NCBI RefSeq assembly: GCF_000429485.1
Contig: NZ_AUBY01000032.1
Location: forward strand, 1 to 35,399
Length of the DNA stretch: 35,399 bases
Origin: Aliagarivorans marinus DSM 23064
Lineage (GTDB): Bacteria; Pseudomonadota; Gammaproteobacteria; Enterobacterales; Celerinatantimonadaceae
Direction of reading: 5' to 3'
Below the pieces are notes generated by a model, which saw only the letters and a program-made list of their open reading frames with translations, was not told the DNA's origin and ran no database searches. Each line of letters starts with the position of its first letter. The first letter of the stretch is position 1. Shown piece after piece: positions 1 to 8,554 of the stretch. The translations under genes and the position numbers were made by a program.

Positions 1-76
1 CGAAGGTCTACGTTTCGCTATCCGTGAAGGTGGCCGTACCGTAGGTGCAGGTGTTGTATCTAAGATCATCGACTAA
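1..76 (+). CDS. tuf: Elongation factor Tu, C-terminal end (partial)
   Basis: Only the last 24 codons are present; the gene enters from the left edge and stops at TAA 74-76. The visible residues include FAIREGGRTVGAGVV followed by SKIID, the highly conserved C-terminus of EF-Tu, the GTPase that delivers aminoacyl-tRNA to the ribosome. Codons are those of a highly expressed gene (CGT, GGT, ATC, AAG). A strong hairpin follows within 30 bases. Whether this is tufA or tufB cannot be decided from so short a piece. Confidence 0.95.
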   Translation, partial: EGLRFAIREGGRTVGAGVVSKIID

Positions 77-102
77 TTAGTCGGTTCTTAGGAACGCATT
101 AG

Positions 103-129
103 AAAAGGCGAGCTTCGGCTCGCCTTTTT
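103..129. terminator. Bidirectional intrinsic terminator after tuf
   Basis: The stem AAAAGGCGAGC (103-113) pairs with GCTCGCCTTTT (118-128) across a TTCG tetraloop. An A-run lies on one side and a T-run on the other, so it can end tuf on the plus strand and the lipoprotein gene on the minus strand. Confidence 0.9.
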
Positions 130-131
130 GT

Positions 132-175
132 GTTTATGGGCATCGGGTCACGGTGCGCAGACCTGATGCCTAAAC
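132..175. repeat. Imperfect inverted repeat between tuf and the lipoprotein gene
   Basis: Arms GTTTA..GGCATCGGGT (132-148, with a 2-base bulge) and ACCTGATGCCTAAAC (161-175) are complementary apart from the bulge and one G:T pair, around a 12-base loop. It lies just past the stop of the minus-strand lipoprotein gene and before the bidirectional terminator, so it may add to 3'-end formation or protect the mRNA. Confidence 0.5.
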
Positions 176-186
176 GATTGCGTGCC

Positions 187-2346
187 TTAGCCTGAATCTC
201 GAACGGTAATCGATCGAGAGGTCACCACACCTGCTGGGCTAGTCACCTCGACTATCAACGAGCCTACAGAGCGGTTGTTGGGTGAGGTCTCCCTGACCAC
301 TGTTACCCCAAAGGTATCGCAGAGTCGTGTACCGTCGGCAATGTTAAAACTCGTCGTGCCAGATAGCTCGCCATTATCTGTAGAGAGCGACACACTGGTT
401 CCCGCTGGCATCTGATTACCGTTTAAATCCTGCACAGTGATAACAAGAGACTCGGAAGCATTGGTTATAAGGTCAACCTCGCTCTTAGCGGCGGTATTAG
501 ATGAATCCGAGATCAAGATATTTGCAGCCGAGGTCGCCATCACGATCACCACTGAATCGCGTATCTCTACAAAGTCGCGGGTACAGATACCTGCCGCTTC
601 TGAGTCAGGCGTACAAGATAGGCCGTTGTACAGCTCGGTGACGCTTGCCGCGGGTATGCTCGAGTTGTTTACTCCTGTAGCGCTGTCGTACTCGTTGTTG
701 TTGTTGAAGTCTCGAAAGTCTTCAGTCACGTTGTTGCTATCGTGATTGAAAATACCGCTGCTGTTAAAGCTTCCGTTCTCATCTGCGTCTACCCAAGCTT
801 CTGGGAGTGCGGTATAGGTTTCGCCACTATCAAACACGCGGTTGCCGTTGGCGTCTGAGAAGGTTTCCTGTCCCAGCGTCGTGGCGAGTATCGTGGCTCG
901 TCCAACCCCGTAGACATTAGTTCCTTGGGTGTTCGCTACATCAACAGGGATGTAACCCGGCGCACCACAGCTTCCACTTGCAAAACTATGTACATGCCCT
1001 TTAGGACGAGGGTTTTGGCTGACCCAGGATACGGTACAACTGCTGTTGGTTGTCTCTCCTGAAGTCAGGCAGTTAGCTGTTACTTGACCACCCTCTGCGG
1101 TAAACACCACGGAGGTGTTATCAGGAACCGGGTTGTTATTCTCATCACTGACTCGCAGAATCAGCTCACTGGTTACCCCGTCGACGTTCCATGCTTCAAC
1201 AGCAAGGGTCTCTGCGGATAACGACATGGTCTCTTGCGTTGGAATACCAGTGCGAATAGCCAATGAGTTAGAGGTGGCTGAAACTTGGTTATTGTCTTCA
1301 TCGGTGAAACTTGCTGTAACCACCACCGTGCCCGACATACGCCCACTGGTTACACGAGTAACCACCTCGCCATCAGTATTCGATTGAGCGCTGATTGGGC
1401 TAATCGATACGCCATGTAAGCTGGAGTCTAGGGCGAACTCAACGACTTGACCCGACTTGGGTTGGTCGAGAGCGTTCAGCACTCTAAAGCGCACAACGGA
1501 AATGGTGCTACCCACCGACTCTGACAGGTAGATAGTTTCGGGGGTGGCCGATACAAAATCGATGCTGTTGGCATTGGTCTCGGCAATATTGATGGTGGCT
1601 TGTTGCGGAGATATAACGCTGACGGCTGGGGTTGCAGTAATGGTATCGGCTCCAGAGCAACCTTGTGCTTCGTAGATGGCAGTTGCTACGCCATTTACGC
1701 TAGTTACCGTCTCGCTTAGGTTGGCTAGCGAACTGGTGGCGCAACCGGAACTGAAACTGATATCCACAGGCGTGGTGTAGAGGTCGCCGTTACCATCAGT
1801 GATAGTAGCCGTGAAGCTAGTTGTCGCGTCTGCTGATAGGGTCTCTGACTCATCGATGCCAGCGACCAAGGTCATGGAAAGATTGGGTTGACCAACTTGA
1901 TAACCGATGGAAGAAGACGCGCCTAAGTTGTCGTTTGCTGCAGTAAGCGTATCAGCCCCTGTTGTTTCTAGTTGCGCAAACAGGGTTGCGATGGCTTGTC
2001 CGCTTGAGTCGGTAAGAATGGCTTCGGCGCTTAAGTTGACGTTGGTTGTGGCCAGGCTGATCACCTGATTCGCAGCTGCGTTACCCTCGGCATCTCTGAG
2101 CTGTGCGACCACTGTTGCTGGCGCTTCTATGGAAAGGCTACTGGTTGTTGCACAGCCATTGGGAATATCGCTAATACCATTACAGTCGTAAAGTGTTAAG
2201 GAAAGTTCCGCGGTGCCTGTGCCGTCTCCGTCGCCATCACCATCTCCGCCCCCGCTATCGCCGCCAAGGTTAAAATCGTCCCCACCTCCACAGGCAAATA
2301 GAAAAGAGCAAAGCAACACTAAGCATCCACGCTTAAACCACGTCAT
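187..2346 (-). CDS. Large Ig-like (Big-type) repeat lipoprotein
   Basis: Predicted outer-membrane or surface lipoprotein of 719 residues. The ATG at 2346 is chosen because AGGAGG lies 7 bases upstream and gives a lipoprotein signal (MTWFKRGCLVLLCSFLFAC) with lipobox LFAC and acylated Cys19; an earlier in-frame start would add 22 hydrophilic residues before the signal. A GGD-rich linker with an alternating Gly-Asp tract follows (about residues 20-45). Then come about four beta-rich repeats (roughly 48-150, 155-255, 260-365, 375-490) with the V.ATLFA / G.A.AIYEA / GEVVTRVTSG type strands of bacterial Ig-like group 1 (invasin/intimin-like) domains, and a last similar domain near 615-715. Between them, about 498-560, lie Asp/Asn-rich loops (DANGNRVFDSGE, DADENGSFN, DFNNNNEYD) resembling calcium-binding EF-hand or dockerin loops. 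Eight or more extracytoplasmic cysteines are seen. Adhesin or surface-structural role is inferred; no enzyme domain is visible. Confidence 0.8.
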   Translation of the reverse strand: MTWFKRGCLVLLCSFLFACGGGDDFNLGGDSGGGDGDGDGDGTGTAELSLTLYDCNGISDIPNGCATTSSLSIEAPATVVAQLRDAEGNAAANQVISLATTNVNLSAEAILTDSSGQAIATLFAQLETTGADTLTAANDNLGASSSIGYQVGQPNLSMTLVAGIDESETLSADATTSFTATITDGNGDLYTTPVDISFSSGCATSSLANLSETVTSVNGVATAIYEAQGCSGADTITATPAVSVISPQQATINIAETNANSIDFVSATPETIYLSESVGSTISVVRFRVLNALDQPKSGQVVEFALDSSLHGVSISPISAQSNTDGEVVTRVTSGRMSGTVVVTASFTDEDNNQVSATSNSLAIRTGIPTQETMSLSAETLAVEAWNVDGVTSELILRVSDENNNPVPDNTSVVFTAEGGQVTANCLTSGETTNSSCTVSWVSQNPRPKGHVHSFASGSCGAPGYIPVDVANTQGTNVYGVGRATILATTLGQETFSDANGNRVFDSGETYTALPEAWVDADENGSFNSSGIFNHDSNNVTEDFRDFNNNNEYDSATGVNNSSIPAASVTELYNGLSCTPDSEAAGICTRDFVEIRDSVVIVMATSAANILISDSSNTAAKSEVDLITNASESLVITVQDLNGNQMPAGTSVSLSTDNGELSGTTSFNIADGTRLCDTFGVTVVRETSPNNRSVGSLIVEVTSPAGVVTSRSITVRDSG

Positions 2347-2400
2347 CAGATTTCCTCCTGAATGTCGGAACCACCCTGTCCCGACTTGTCCTTGTAGTTT

Positions 2401-2409
2401 TATATAACA
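2401..2409 (-). promoter_or_regulatory. Possible extended -10 promoter of the lipoprotein gene
   Basis: On the minus strand TGT-TATATA (2409 to 2401) matches an extended -10 element, about 55 bases upstream of the ATG. No good -35 hexamer is visible 16-18 bases further up. Weak support. Confidence 0.3.
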
Positions 2410-2581
2410 CACCAGCGCTGATTTTGCGGAACAAATTCCAGTAAATAACAGAGAGTTGGGATGTAGTTTGAGTTCGGGGGGAGGGTTTAATTGAGATCAA
2501 ACTAATCATCCGCAACAGTGGTTATTTGCTGGAGCTACGGCGCGCATCGCACTACTATGAGCGTGCTTGTATGGAGGGGTT

Positions 2582-3472
2582 ATGAATTTACGCGATTTAG
2601 AATATTTACTGGCGCTGCAGGAAGTGAAGCACTTTCGCAAGGCCGCTGAAAAGTGCTTTGTTAGTCAGCCAACCTTGAGTGGACAGATCTCCAAGCTCGA
2701 AGAAGAGCTCGGTCTGCTGCTGATTGAACGAACCTCTCGTAAGGTCATCTTCACCCATGCTGGCGATGAGCTGGCAGCACAGGCGCGCAAAATCCTGATG
2801 GAAGTTAAAGCCATGAAGGATATGGCTAAGAGCTTCCAGGCACCGATGGCCGGCCCACTGCATATGGGCTTAATCCCTACCGTTGCGCCTTACTTGCTGC
2901 CACGCATTGTGCCGCATATTCGCGAGACCTTTAAAGATATGGAGCTGTTCCTCTATGAAGAGCAGACCCATGTATTACTGCAGCGTTTAGATGAAGGCGA
3001 GATTGACTGTCTGGTATTGGCCTACCTGCCCGAAATGGAGCGCTTCGGCTCCATCGACCTGTACCACGAGTCGCTGATGTTGGCACTTCCGCCTCAGCAC
3101 CCTTGGAATGCGCGCGAGGAAGTCGAGCTGGGTGCACTTAAGGGCGAACAACTGTTGATGCTGGAAGATGGGCACTGCCTGCGCGACCAAGCCATGGACT
3201 ACTGCTTTAACGCCGGCGCCTCAGAGGACACCAGCTTTAAGGCGACCAGTTTGGAGACCCTGCGCCATATGGTGGCGGCTGGCATGGGGATGACCTTGTT
3301 GCCTGAGCTGGCGGTGCCTTCGGCAAAACAGTCTGAAGGTGTGGTGTATCGGCCATTCTGCCCTGAGCAGCCAACTCGCCTTATCAGCATGGTGTATCGT
3401 CAGAACTCGGTGCGCCGCCCCTGCTTTAACGAACTCGCTGCCCTCATTCAAAAGCACTGGAGCGAGGCTTAA
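2582..3472 (+). CDS. oxyR: OxyR, hydrogen-peroxide-sensing LysR-type regulator
   Basis: 296 residues, close in length to E. coli OxyR. The N-terminal winged HTH (MNLRDLEYLLAL, then HFRKAAEKCFVSQPTLSGQI at 17-36) is followed by a linker helix and the two-lobed sensor domain. Redox cysteines Cys199 and Cys208 in LEDGHCLRDQAMDYC are both present at exactly the E. coli positions, so peroxide sensing through a disulfide switch should be intact. ATG 2582 is preferred over the in-frame TTG 15 bases upstream because GGAGGGG sits just before it and because the protein then begins MNLRDLEY like its homologs. It is divergent from the lipoprotein gene and ends at a bidirectional terminator. In the family it activates peroxide-defence genes such as catalase and alkyl hydroperoxide reductase. 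Confidence 0.95.
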   Translation: MNLRDLEYLLALQEVKHFRKAAEKCFVSQPTLSGQISKLEEELGLLLIERTSRKVIFTHAGDELAAQARKILMEVKAMKDMAKSFQAPMAGPLHMGLIPTVAPYLLPRIVPHIRETFKDMELFLYEEQTHVLLQRLDEGEIDCLVLAYLPEMERFGSIDLYHESLMLALPPQHPWNAREEVELGALKGEQLLMLEDGHCLRDQAMDYCFNAGASEDTSFKATSLETLRHMVAAGMGMTLLPELAVPSAKQSEGVVYRPFCPEQPTRLISMVYRQNSVRRPCFNELAALIQKHWSEA

Positions 3473-3478
3473 TTAACT

Positions 3479-3511
3479 AAAAAGGCCCCTGTAGTGATAC
3501 AGGGGCCTTTT
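3479..3511. terminator. Bidirectional terminator between oxyR and mrcA
   Basis: AAAAAGGCCCCTGTA (3479-3493) and TACAGGGGCCTTTT (3498-3511) form a long perfect stem over a GTGA loop, with A and T runs at both sides. It serves the two convergent genes. Confidence 0.92.
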
Positions 3512-3540
3512 GCTATCAGTATCCGCTTGTTCTCGGCAAT

Positions 3541-6162
3541 CTAGAACAGCTCGTCATCCTCAGAATCAAACACCGAGCCTGACTGCTGTCGGCTGTAGCG
3601 TTTTGGCTCCGAGCCCTGCTCAAAGTACTCAAAGCGGGTGGTGTGATCGCTCTTGTTGGTTAGCAAACCGCTGCTGCGGTCGATGCGCACCGTAGACACC
3701 CCTTCTGGCACTCTAAACGGCTTGTTGTCCACGCCATCCAGTGCCACCTGCATGTAATCAATCCAGGCTGGTTGGGCGGTACGCGCACCGAACTCTGAAC
3801 CCGTCACTTGGTTTCGGCCCAAGTTGTTGTTGTAACTCGCTTGGCCTAGGGTGCGGTTAAAGTCATCGAAGCCAATCCATGAGGTGACCACCAAGTCCTG
3901 GCTGTAACCTGAGAACCACGCATCTTTGGCATCGTTAGTGGTACCGGTTTTACCGGCGATATCACGACGCTTTAACTGCTGTGCGGCGCGCCAGCCAGTG
4001 CCATTCCAGCCGGTTTTATGCGACCAGTTTCCACCGCCCCAGATCGCACTGTTGAGTGCTTGGGTGACCAAAAAGGCATTTTGCTCGGAGATAACTCGCG
4101 GTGCCAAGTTGTAGTGTGGCGCTTGCTCACAATCGCTTTGTTCGGGGTCTTCACACAGCGCTGCTGCTAGCTCTCCCGCAACTTGGCGATGCTGTTCAAA
4201 GGCCGCCAGCTCTTCCTCGCACTCGCTACAGGCTAGTTGAGGCTCAGCTTGGTAGATGACCTCGCCCATGCTGTCTTCCACCCGCTCGATAAAGTAGGGG
4301 CTGACTAAGTAACCACCATTGGCGAACGAGCCATAGGCGCTGGCTACTTGCATCGGAGTCAGTGAGGCCGAGCCAAGCGACAAGGTCTCGTTACGCGGCA
4401 GCTCATCAGCAGGGAAACCGAACTTCGCTAGGTGATCAATCACCTGCGGTACACCGAGTTGGCGGATCAAGCGCACCGATACCACATTCTTCGATTGTGC
4501 CAAGGCAACGCGCAGTCGCATCGGGCCGTCGTAGACCTCGGGCGAGTTGCGCGGACGCCACGCTACGCCCATCGCCTGGTCCCAGCGATTAATCGGCGCA
4601 TCGTTTACCAGTGAGGCTAGGGTCATACCCCGCTCAAAGGCGGCGGAGTAAAGGAACGGCTTGATGTTCGAGCCCACCTGACGGCTGGCTTGGGTTACCC
4701 GGTTAAACTTGCTTTGGTTGAAGCTAAAGCCGCCAACCAGTGCGCGTACAGCGCCATCGTTGGGTGACAGGGCTACCAGTGCCGCGCCAGCGTCGGGCAG
4801 TTGGCTTAAGCGGTAGGCCAGAGCAACTTCGGTTTGCGCCTCAATGGCGTCTGCTTCCTCAGCCATATCTTCTTGGGCAAGGGCTTCGCCTTCGGTCTCG
4901 ATGGGCTCCTCTGCGTCTACCGGCAAGGCCTCAACCCATATCACATCGCCGCTGGCCAATATCTCCGAAGGCGACTTAGGTGCTGGCCCCTGGCGGCTAT
5001 CGGTGATAAAGCGGCGCGCCCATTTCATGCTATCCCAGTCTATGGTGCCAGACTTGCCACCCTTAACCAGAATACTGGCGTCGGTTTCACCGACCTCGAG
5101 TACCACGGCAGCGCGCAATGGCCCGTAATTCGGGTAGCTACGTAGGCGCTCAATCAATGCTTCAGTAGACTCGGCCTCTTGGCCATCTTCCCATAGCTTG
5201 GCGATAGCGCCGCGGTAGCCATGACGGTGGTCATAGGCTAGCAGGTTATCGCGCAGTGCTTGCTCGGCGGCCTGTTGATGCTTGGCATTGATGGTGGTGT
5301 ACACATCCATCCCGCTGGAGTAGGCCTCTTCACCGAAGCGTTCAAGCATCTCCTGGCGAACCATCTCAGCGAGGTAGGGGGCGGGCAGGGTGATCTCGGC
5401 ACCGTGATAGGTGGCGGTAATCTCTGCGTTGTTGGCTTCATCAAACTCCGCTTGGGTGATGTAACCTGTGGTCAGCATACGTCCCAGTACCACTCTGCGA
5501 CGCTCGCGTGCGCGCTCGGGTGAGCGGATCGGGTTCAGCGCAGAAGGCGCTTGTGGCAGGCCTGCGATCACGGCAATCTGCGCCAGCGTTAGCTCTTCAA
5601 CGTCTTTGCCATAGTAAACCTGGGCTGCAGCACCGACACCGAACGAGCGGTAACCCAGAGGGATCTTGTTCAAGTAGAGCGCCAGGATCTCGTCTTTGCT
5701 GAGTTCCCGCTCGATTTTGATGGCCAGAAAGATCTCTTTAATCTTCCGGATATAGGTTTTCTCCCGGGTCAGGAAGAAGTTTCGCGCCACCTGCTGGGTA
5801 ATGGTACTCGCGCCCTGGCTCTTCTCTCCCGTCACCGCTAAGTTGACCGCCGCACGGGTGATGCCGATGGGGTCAATACCGGGGTGCTGGTAGAAACGAT
5901 TGTCTTCGGTGGCCAGTACCGCTTGGATCATCTGCTCTGGCACATCGTCTAGCGCCAGTGGGATCCGGCGTTGCTCGCCAAATTGTGAGATGAGTTCACC
6001 ATCGGCGCTGAACACCCGCATCGGGGTTTGTAGCTGCACGTCTCTGAGGGTGCTGACATCGGGGAGTTGTGGGGCAAAGTAGAAGTACAAGCCCAGTACT
6101 CCGGCAATGCCGCAAAAAAGCCCAAAAACGCCTAGCGCCAGCAATCGTTTAAGCCATTTCAT
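3541..6162 (-). CDS. mrcA: Penicillin-binding protein 1A (bifunctional glycosyltransferase/transpeptidase)
   Basis: 873 residues; builds and cross-links peptidoglycan at the inner membrane. Layout: one N-terminal membrane segment (about 8-29); glycosyltransferase family 51 domain with catalytic Glu86 in ATEDNRFYQHPGID and the KIKEIFLA..LYLNKIPLG region; an OB-like insert (about 310-450); then the transpeptidase domain with nucleophile Ser498 in SNIK, SKN at 557-559 and KTG at 738-740. All active-site motifs are intact. Two local oddities are an acidic stretch at about 415-447 and a loop with four cysteines (645, 648, 670, 678) between SKN and KTG. The gene is divergent from pilM, as is common in gammaproteobacteria. 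The Shine-Dalgarno site is weak: GGAG lies 14 bases from the ATG. Confidence 0.96.
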   Translation of the reverse strand: MKWLKRLLALGVFGLFCGIAGVLGLYFYFAPQLPDVSTLRDVQLQTPMRVFSADGELISQFGEQRRIPLALDDVPEQMIQAVLATEDNRFYQHPGIDPIGITRAAVNLAVTGEKSQGASTITQQVARNFFLTREKTYIRKIKEIFLAIKIERELSKDEILALYLNKIPLGYRSFGVGAAAQVYYGKDVEELTLAQIAVIAGLPQAPSALNPIRSPERARERRRVVLGRMLTTGYITQAEFDEANNAEITATYHGAEITLPAPYLAEMVRQEMLERFGEEAYSSGMDVYTTINAKHQQAAEQALRDNLLAYDHRHGYRGAIAKLWEDGQEAESTEALIERLRSYPNYGPLRAAVVLEVGETDASILVKGGKSGTIDWDSMKWARRFITDSRQGPAPKSPSEILASGDVIWVEALPVDAEEPIETEGEALAQEDMAEEADAIEAQTEVALAYRLSQLPDAGAALVALSPNDGAVRALVGGFSFNQSKFNRVTQASRQVGSNIKPFLYSAAFERGMTLASLVNDAPINRWDQAMGVAWRPRNSPEVYDGPMRLRVALAQSKNVVSVRLIRQLGVPQVIDHLAKFGFPADELPRNETLSLGSASLTPMQVASAYGSFANGGYLVSPYFIERVEDSMGEVIYQAEPQLACSECEEELAAFEQHRQVAGELAAALCEDPEQSDCEQAPHYNLAPRVISEQNAFLVTQALNSAIWGGGNWSHKTGWNGTGWRAAQQLKRRDIAGKTGTTNDAKDAWFSGYSQDLVVTSWIGFDDFNRTLGQASYNNNLGRNQVTGSEFGARTAQPAWIDYMQVALDGVDNKPFRVPEGVSTVRIDRSSGLLTNKSDHTTRFEYFEQGSEPKRYSRQQSGSVFDSEDDELF

Positions 6163-6196
6163 TGAAAATCGTTGTACTCCATTCGGTTAGGCGCCG

Positions 6197-6202
6197 ATTA
6201 TA
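6197..6202 (-). promoter_or_regulatory. Perfect -10 hexamer upstream of mrcA
   Basis: TATAAT occurs on the minus strand 35 bases before the mrcA ATG. The -35 region at 17 bases is poor, so the promoter may need an activator. Only the -10 is well supported. Confidence 0.4.
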
Positions 6203-6320
6203 TCGTCAATCTGTGAAGCGTTTCGACAACTTTCAGATATCTGTTAGCGAGGATGGGTTTTAGGTTCTATGTTAATTAGTACTGTAAGTCGTTAATTTTA
6301 ATCACTGTTGGCGAAAATTC

Positions 6321-7397
6321 ATGCTAATTAAAGGAAGAAATAGCACGCCAGCGTTGTTTGGTATTGATTTCGGCAGTTCGACTATCAAAGGAATGTTGCT
6401 CACCAAACAGGGCGAAGGCTACAGTGTGGAAGCGATTGCGTCTGAGGCGATGCCTGAAGGCGCTTGGGTCGATCATCAAATTGGCGCCCCTGACGATATC
6501 GTGGCTGCGCTGGAACGCCTGCGGGGCAAGTTGCCGGGAAAGATCCGCCGTGTAGCAACGGCGGTCTCCGGTAATCAGGTGATTACCAAGGTCATTCAGC
6601 TGGACAATGGTCTCTCTGAGCTGGAGCTGGAGAGCCAGGTTGAGCTGGAAGCCGAAAAAAACATTCCATTCCCCATTGATGAGATCAGCCTCGACTTCGA
6701 AGTGTTGGGCGAGAACCCCAACGATTCACGGCGTGACGATGTATTGCTAAGTGCTGCTCGCTCCGAGATGGTCAACACTTTGGCCGAAGTGCTCTCTGAG
6801 GCGCATTTTCAAGCCCAAGTGGTGGACGTGCAAAGCCATGCGCTCGGACGAGCCTGGCAGTTCCAGCTCAGCTATCAACAAGATCCCTTGGCCCAAGAAG
6901 GCGTGGTCGCACTGATCGACATTGGCGAGCGCACCATGAACTTTGCGGTGCTCACCAAAGGCGAGGTGATCTACAACCGCGAGCAGAACTTCGGTGGAGA
7001 GCAGTTTGCGCTGCAAGCCGCTCCCCTTGCCCAGATGAAACCCGACGAAGCCAACCAAGCCTGGCAAACCCTAACATTGTCTGAAGAAGTGCTGCAAATG
7101 GCCTATCCGCAGTATGTGCAATCCTTGGCTCAGCAGATAAAGCGCCAGCTGTCGCTGTTTATCTCCTCCAGCGGCTATAAAAATGTCGATGCGATTGCGA
7201 TTAGCGGTGGGGTCAGTTTGGATGGCGAAATCGTCACGCAGCTTAAAGGCGAGCTGGACTTGCCCTTGATTGTTGCCTGCCCGTTTGAGTGTATGCCGTT
7301 ATCGGCCTCGATTCAGGGGCGCAACATGTACCTCGAAGAGGGGGCCAAGTACATGACGGCCTTGGGGCTGGCCTTGAGGAGCTTTGATCATGTCTAA
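6321..7397 (+). CDS. pilM: PilM, actin-like type IV pilus assembly ATPase-fold protein
   Basis: 358 residues; cytoplasmic FtsA-like protein that binds the N-terminal tail of PilN and links the pilus motor to the periplasmic alignment complex. The phosphate-1 motif GIDFGSSTIKGMLL is at the N-terminus, the second actin-fold motif ALIDIGERTMNFAV is near 195-210, and AISGGVSLDGE near 290-300 is the adenosine-binding region. First gene of pilMNOPQ; its 3' end overlaps pilN by 8 bases, implying translational coupling. Confidence 0.95.
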   Translation: MLIKGRNSTPALFGIDFGSSTIKGMLLTKQGEGYSVEAIASEAMPEGAWVDHQIGAPDDIVAALERLRGKLPGKIRRVATAVSGNQVITKVIQLDNGLSELELESQVELEAEKNIPFPIDEISLDFEVLGENPNDSRRDDVLLSAARSEMVNTLAEVLSEAHFQAQVVDVQSHALGRAWQFQLSYQQDPLAQEGVVALIDIGERTMNFAVLTKGEVIYNREQNFGGEQFALQAAPLAQMKPDEANQAWQTLTLSEEVLQMAYPQYVQSLAQQIKRQLSLFISSSGYKNVDAIAISGGVSLDGEIVTQLKGELDLPLIVACPFECMPLSASIQGRNMYLEEGAKYMTALGLALRSFDHV

Positions 7398-7980
7398 GAT
7401 CAATTTGCTCCCATGGCGCGAGGAGCGCAAGGCCAAGCGCAAGCAGCAGTTCTGGCTCAGTTTTGGCTTGAGTGTCATGTTAACCGTTGTGGCCCTAGCC
7501 GGGGTGCAGTTTTACATCAATGGCTTGCAGAAGGCGCAGAGCGCTCGCAACCAGTATCTTGATACCCAAATCGTGATTCTGGATGCGCAAATCGGCGAAA
7601 TTCGCGCTATCAAAGCGCGCAAGCAGGCCTTGGAAGAGCGGATTGCTCTGATTGAACGACTGCAACTACGCCGTAATCTGCCTACTAAGATGTTTAATCA
7701 GCTGCCACTTATCACTCCGGAAGGAGTCTACCTCGATGAGCTTAGCTACGCAGGACTTAACTTGGCGCTAGATGGGATGAGTGAGGCCAATTACCGGGTC
7801 GCCAGTTTTATGCGCAACATCGAGCAGCGCAGCTGGTTGGCGGTGCCGCAGATCTCATCGATTGTGGCGCAAGAGAGTGAAGACGAGCGGCTTAATCTGA
7901 GCCGCTTTCATATCGATGTCACCATCGAGCTGGTTCAACCCGACAAGGAGAGTGAAGATGGATCTTCAGCAGCTCAATGA
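7390..7980 (+). CDS. pilN: PilN, type IV pilus inner-membrane alignment protein
   Basis: 196 residues. The N-terminus MSKINLLPWREERKAKRKQQ carries the conserved INLLPWR motif that docks in PilM, followed by one membrane span (about 22-44), a coiled-coil-like region and a periplasmic ferredoxin-like domain that pairs with PilO. ATG 7390 is preferred over a TTG two codons earlier because homologs start MSKINLLPWR and GAGGAG lies 8 bases upstream. It overlaps pilM by 8 bases and pilO by 23 bases. Confidence 0.93.
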   Translation: MSKINLLPWREERKAKRKQQFWLSFGLSVMLTVVALAGVQFYINGLQKAQSARNQYLDTQIVILDAQIGEIRAIKARKQALEERIALIERLQLRRNLPTKMFNQLPLITPEGVYLDELSYAGLNLALDGMSEANYRVASFMRNIEQRSWLAVPQISSIVAQESEDERLNLSRFHIDVTIELVQPDKESEDGSSAAQ

Positions 7981-8554
7981 GTTGGACTTTGAGAACATCG
8001 AGTCTTGGCCCAAGGTTGCCAAGGGGATCTTTGTGTTGGTGGTGTGTATCGGCCTGGCCGTGGTGTATTACTACTTTCAACTGTCGGACGAGCGAAAGCA
8101 GCTCGAGAGCCTACAAGCCCGAGAATTAGAACTACGCTCCTCATTTGAAGCCAAGGCGGCGGTTGCCAGCTACCTGCCGGTCTACAAAAAGCAGGTAGAG
8201 AAGATGGAGGAGGCCTTCGATACCTTGCTCAGACAGTTGCCGGAGCAACATGAGATCCCAGGTCTTATCGATGAGCTGAGCTTTGTCGGTATCGATAATG
8301 GCCTAGAGTTTAAGCAGCTGACCTGGCTGGAGGAGCAAGAACAGGACTTCTCCATCGAGCTGCCCATCGCCATCGAAGTCACCGGCGGCTATCACCAGCT
8401 GGGTGAGTTTGTCAGTGCAGTCGCGGCGCTGCCGCGGATTGTGATTCTCGACCAATTCTCCATCAAACAGCTTACCGCCGATGACCGTTTACAGATGAGT
8501 CTGCTGGTGAAAACCTACCGCTACAAAGAAACACCGCCAGAGGAGCAGCCATGA
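7958..8554 (+). CDS. pilO: PilO, type IV pilus inner-membrane alignment protein
   Basis: 198 residues. A short cytoplasmic tail is followed by one membrane segment (about 22-41, IFVLVVCIGLAVVYYYF), a coiled coil (about 42-100) and a compact periplasmic domain. It forms heterodimers with PilN that connect PilM to PilP and the secretin. ATG 7958 was chosen because AAGGAG precedes it at 7945 and the upstream in-frame ATG at 7916 would add 14 residues unlike the family. It starts inside pilN and ends in an ATGA overlap with pilP. Confidence 0.92.
   Translation: MDLQQLNELDFENIESWPKVAKGIFVLVVCIGLAVVYYYFQLSDERKQLESLQARELELRSSFEAKAAVASYLPVYKKQVEKMEEAFDTLLRQLPEQHEIPGLIDELSFVGIDNGLEFKQLTWLEEQEQDFSIELPIAIEVTGGYHQLGEFVSAVAALPRIVILDQFSIKQLTADDRLQMSLLVKTYRYKETPPEEQP

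Noticed and set aside
2213-2407. Open frame on the plus strand rich in Ser-Pro repeats
   Set aside because: It is the antisense of the Gly-Asp tract and signal sequence of the lipoprotein gene; no ribosome site or family likeness.
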